Source: Stercoripulliclostridium_A sp045577735
GTDB lineage: Bacteria; Bacillota; Clostridia; Christensenellales; DTU072
DNA: 64,000 nucleotides
Assembly: GCA_045577735.1 (NCBI GenBank)
Contig: JAZNIY010000019.1
Span: 62,001-126,000 of the forward strand
Direction of reading: 5' to 3'
The notes under the pieces were generated by a model. It had not been told where the DNA came from. It ran no database searches and saw nothing but the letters and a program-made list of their open reading frames with translations. The translations under genes and the position numbers were made by a program. Below are positions 61,216 to 64,000 of this stretch, piece after piece; position 1 is the first letter of the stretch, and the number at the start of each line of letters is the position of its first letter.

Positions 61216-62550
61216 ATGGCAAACAACAATAACAACCCTGGTATTGCTGGTATCACTCCGCAGCAAGCTATCACGGTTACTAATCCACAAGGCGTGGCAA
61301 GAAGACTTCCCTCAACAAACGTTGAACCAAGAGCATTTACTCGTGGTATTCCTACGGCTGGTGTTATTAGTAAAGCACCTGTCGGAAGAACTCCTGGTGC
61401 TCAAAGAAGAGCAAACAGAAGGGTAACTGCTTATAACACTGCTGTTCCAATGTTTTATAGAGTAGCAGTTGACGGAAGACCTGGTCGCATTGTATTCCCT
61501 ACACCCGGGGCAAAACTCTATTATTTGAAATGTATTAAAACCGCAGCAAATTCATATCCGATCGATATTGCGGCTTATTCAGTAATAAACAATAGAGCAT
61601 ATTTCTTAATAGCATCTTATGACCAAACACCTGTAAGTTATAGAAGATTTTTCGATATGGCAAATGCTTTATATGCTCAATTCTTCAATAACAATTTCCA
61701 AACGTCTGGTTTTGTTTTCAAGTCTAAAATACGCGTAAAACAACTAAAGAAGTTGGAAGATATTTGCGAGAGCATTCCAATTATTGAAAGTCAACCATAC
61801 GCACATATGCTTGCACAAAGATGGGATTATCCTTTTAGCTCATATGGCAAACAAGGTGATTTTGATAGTGGATTTATAGCATGTAGAGAAAGCATATATA
61901 AGTTGGCAGACAAAGATCAAGTAGAAAAGCTAATTCTTCAATTTTATAAAGATGGAGAATTGGGCGAAGGTGGTTTAAGAGTTATTCCCGAGGACGTATT
62001 TAATCTACCAGAGATTGATCGAATTACCACACTTATTGAAAACGTATTGATTGACTATGGTTGCTACACCAAGAGGGCAATACCTAATTACTTAATGCCC
62101 AGAGTTATTGCTGAAATTAATGAACGTAGTGGTTTAGAATACGATAGAATTGCCTATCGTTTGGCACTTTCAAAGCGTGACAAATATCCCACTCTTGTTA
62201 AAGTAATAGCAGAGCTTGCCGTAACAATGAATCAATCGTTTGATGAAAGCGTAAAGTCTTTGGAGGTTGAAACGAACGATAATGAATTGCTACGTGACGT
62301 AGTAGTTGAATTGTCGGATAGGTTAGGTTATTCTATCGACCAAATATTTGCTCGCCTAGGAATTGCTTATTGCACTGTTTCTGGAAATTCGGTTCATTAT
62401 TTCAACGATGCATTTGTTGTGGAAATTATCAAGTTCATTTGTGAAACAAAGAAGATTTCACCCGAATTTGCAATCCAAAAACTTGGTATTCGCAACTCAC
62501 ACGAAGATCCAAATCGTGTACTTAAAGTGGCACAAATGTGCAGAAAATAA
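61216..62550 (+). CDS. Domesticated REP-associated/IS200-type transposase-like protein
   Basis: 444 aa. Residues 78-210 follow the RAYT/Y1-transposase order: YRVAVDGRPGRIVFPTPGAK, IDIAAYSVINNRAYFLIASY, FFDMANALYAQFFNNNFQTS, GFVFKSKIRVKQLKKLEDIC, WDYPFSSY. The HUH metal site (normally NHxH) reads NRAY at 126-129, so both histidines are gone; Y153 may be the former nucleophile. An Asn/Pro-rich N-terminus (1-70) and a helical C-terminus (250-444) have been added. No REP-like repeats or element ends flank it. Codon use is core-like. Probably a nucleic-acid-binding regulator. AAGGAGG precedes the ATG. Confidence 0.6.
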   Translation: MANNNNNPGIAGITPQQAITVTNPQGVARRLPSTNVEPRAFTRGIPTAGVISKAPVGRTPGAQRRANRRVTAYNTAVPMFYRVAVDGRPGRIVFPTPGAKLYYLKCIKTAANSYPIDIAAYSVINNRAYFLIASYDQTPVSYRRFFDMANALYAQFFNNNFQTSGFVFKSKIRVKQLKKLEDICESIPIIESQPYAHMLAQRWDYPFSSYGKQGDFDSGFIACRESIYKLADKDQVEKLILQFYKDGELGEGGLRVIPEDVFNLPEIDRITTLIENVLIDYGCYTKRAIPNYLMPRVIAEINERSGLEYDRIAYRLALSKRDKYPTLVKVIAELAVTMNQSFDESVKSLEVETNDNELLRDVVVELSDRLGYSIDQIFARLGIAYCTVSGNSVHYFNDAFVVEIIKFICETKKISPEFAIQKLGIRNSHEDPNRVLKVAQMCRK

Positions 62551-62565
62551 TGGAAATCAAACTAG

Positions 62566-62597
62566 AAAATGCGCTGATTAGTCAGCGCATTTTTTAT
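62566..62597 (+). terminator. Intrinsic terminator
   Basis: AAAATGCGCTGA (62566-62577) pairs perfectly with 62582-62593 around TTAG, followed by further T. Confidence 0.9.
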
Positions 62598-62638
62598 GCA
62601 CTTTGAATTACAACATCTTAGTCGCACGTGCGCGCTAG

Positions 62639-62644
62639 TATAAT
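62639..62644 (+). promoter_or_regulatory. Possible upstream -10 element after a CG tract
   Basis: TATAAT follows GTCGCACGTGCGCGCTAG. No good -35 lies 17 bases upstream (TCTTAG). Recorded because the CG tract recurs at spacer position. Confidence 0.3.
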
Positions 62645-62669
62645 TATAGTAAAACAACGCCCAATTTTG

Positions 62670-62699
62670 TTGTTAACGCGCGCGCGAGTGTGTTATAAT
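62670..62699 (+). promoter_or_regulatory. CG-spacer promoter of the second Ig-like lipoprotein
   Basis: TTGTTA (62670-62675), an 18-base spacer ACGCGCGCGCGAGTGTGT, TATAAT (62694-62699). The leader contains further CG stretches (ACGCGCGTGGGGCGCG at 62720-62735) before the ribosome site. Confidence 0.65.
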
Positions 62700-62747
62700 A
62701 AGCGCACATATATCATTATACGCGCGTGGGGCGCGTAAAGAGGCGTT

Positions 62748-64000
62748 ATGAACAAAAAACTAATTTTAATTCTACTCGCTACCGTTTTGGTCTTTTCTTC
62801 CTTGTTCTTCTTGGTTTCTTGTGGAGATGAAGTTAGCATTGACCACTTAGAGATTTATTCTATGCCCAAAACAGAGTATAGTCTTGGTGAATCTTTGGAT
62901 ATTGAAGATGCCAAACTAAAGGTTGTCTACAAAGACAATACAGAAAAACTAGTGGATATTACTTCTAGTATGCTTTCTGGCTTCGACCCAAATACTCTTG
63001 GCGTACAATATATCAAGGTTTATTATGAAAACAAGAGTACGGTATTTACCGTAACCGTTTCACGTTCTTCAGTTTCCGGTGTTGAATTGGTAATCCCGGA
63101 TGAAAACGTTAACTATATTGAAGGACAACTTTTGCGTACGGAAGGAACCTATTTGCAAATAAGCTTTTTTGACGGAAGTGTCGAGCGTATTAACGTTACT
63201 AGAGAAATGTGTTCTGGTTATGATGCCTATGAACTTGGCTCTCAAATAATTAGTGTCGTAGGATATTTGGATGGAGTAGAATATACTTCATCATTTGTTG
63301 TAACAGTTGTAGAACGTGAACTTACCGGTATTGAAGTCACCACCGCCCCCACAAAACAAATTTACTACGTTGGTGATAGCGTCCTCGATTTTACCGGTGG
63401 TGTATTGTTCTTAAAATATGATAGTGGATATTCTGAGTATATCGACATGGCTGACGTTAATGGTGATCCCATCGATGGCCTAGAATATTCTTGGAATAAT
63501 GCCGTAGTTGACAATCGTTCGGTTGTAAAAGTTACCTACGGGGACAAAGAAACGTCTTTCCAAATTCAAGTTAAAGTAAGAGACGTTAGTTCTTATGAAG
63601 TAAAGGCCGATACCGTTAAGGCACAAATGCAAAACCTTGACCTTGATTTGACGGGTATGGTTGTTACTATCAACTATAACAATGGCGAATTTGAAGAGGT
63701 AACGCTACCTAGCGATAAGATTAGCATTGCTGGGTATGATAACACCTTAACTGGAACTCAAGAAGTAACCATAGTATTTAGTTACGGTGGTGTTGAGCTC
63801 GCAACTAAGGGCTCTTTGACCTTAGAAGTTACCCCTCGTGAAGCAGTAACTCTAGAAATGGTAACTACGCCCACAATCTATCAAGACACTGAATTTGACG
63901 TATCCGAATTTGAATTGTGCATAGTCTACAACAACGGCGAGCGTGGAGAAAAGTTTAACCTTAATAACTCGATGATTATTTGGGCAAATGGTATTCCACG
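62748..64000 (+). CDS. Ig-like (Big_3) lipoprotein, 3' truncated by the window
   Basis: At least 417 aa, open to the window end. Signal peptide with lipobox LVSC (C22). Repeats follow the pattern of the 1265-aa lipoprotein: IDHLEIYSMPKTEYSLGESL, DNTEKLVDITSSMLSGFDPN, then LTGIEVTTAPTKQIYYVGDS and LEMVTTPTIYQDTEFDVSEF. The phrase SGFD-x-NTLG occurs in the first repeat of both lipoproteins, so they are paralogues. GAGG precedes the ATG. Surface-tethered; binding partner unknown. Confidence 0.8.
   Translation, partial: MNKKLILILLATVLVFSSLFFLVSCGDEVSIDHLEIYSMPKTEYSLGESLDIEDAKLKVVYKDNTEKLVDITSSMLSGFDPNTLGVQYIKVYYENKSTVFTVTVSRSSVSGVELVIPDENVNYIEGQLLRTEGTYLQISFFDGSVERINVTREMCSGYDAYELGSQIISVVGYLDGVEYTSSFVVTVVERELTGIEVTTAPTKQIYYVGDSVLDFTGGVLFLKYDSGYSEYIDMADVNGDPIDGLEYSWNNAVVDNRSVVKVTYGDKETSFQIQVKVRDVSSYEVKADTVKAQMQNLDLDLTGMVVTINYNNGEFEEVTLPSDKISIAGYDNTLTGTQEVTIVFSYGGVELATKGSLTLEVTPREAVTLEMVTTPTIYQDTEFDVSEFELCIVYNNGERGEKFNLNNSMIIWANGIP

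Overview
The window looks like chromosome from an uncultured, low-GC, Gram-positive gut bacterium, most likely a Clostridia-type Firmicute. This is inferred from strong GGAGG ribosome sites, lipoboxes (LLAC, LVSC), intrinsic U-tract terminators, standard stop codons and a diet of host or plant glycans. No rRNA or marker phylogeny is present, so the lineage is an inference.

Layout. 1-5600: end of an unknown gene, a methyltransferase/2H-phosphoesterase pair, a GH43-like propeller enzyme, an MFS transporter and a PutP-type Na+ symporter. 5700-23800: an accessory region with AT-richer genes and at least four gene remnants. It contains a tyrosine recombinase flanked by diverged direct repeats; a membrane phosphoribosyltransferase-like protein coupled to an SHMT-like enzyme and faced by a 2TM-TPR protein; an ECF-type sigma factor with a secreted papain-like peptidase, a probable anti-sigma factor, a 70-aa membrane peptide and two secreted proteins; an orphan Rhs tip with a membrane neighbour; and a zinc-ribbon nuclease next to a nuclease-SIR2 fusion, probably anti-phage. 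A tRNA-Ser(CGA) lies at its right edge.

24200-64000: core-like glycan metabolism. It holds a GPH transporter and GH2 enzyme; a locus with a surface protein, LacZ-type GH2, a DUF6067/GH123-like protein and GH18; a 1944-aa GLUG/MBG adhesin; a sulfatase; an operon of citrate synthase, GH20, a split PHP module, GDPD, Gfo/Idh/MocA and a six-hairpin glycosidase; a 1265-aa Ig-like lipoprotein; then a GSAM-like aminotransferase, two class II aldolase paralogues (one without its metal ligands) and a second GPH transporter. A RAYT-like protein with a destroyed HUH motif and a second Ig-like lipoprotein, cut by the window end, close it. Surface proteins probably bind or display glycans, secreted and cytosolic glycosidases trim them, and the GPH carriers import products.

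Most notable: (1) four copies of a bipartite element with a fixed 23-base offset (GTCACA...ACACTCTAT) around the sigma factor, probably its promoter; (2) the 2TM-PRTase / SHMT-like / 2TM-TPR group, two of whose genes share an identical 23-base leader; (3) promoters of surface-protein genes whose spacers are alternating CG tracts in an AT-rich background; (4) the SIR2 and zinc-nuclease pair; (5) two apparently exapted pseudo-enzymes, an aldolase and a transposase. All functions come from reading motifs by eye; no database search was run.
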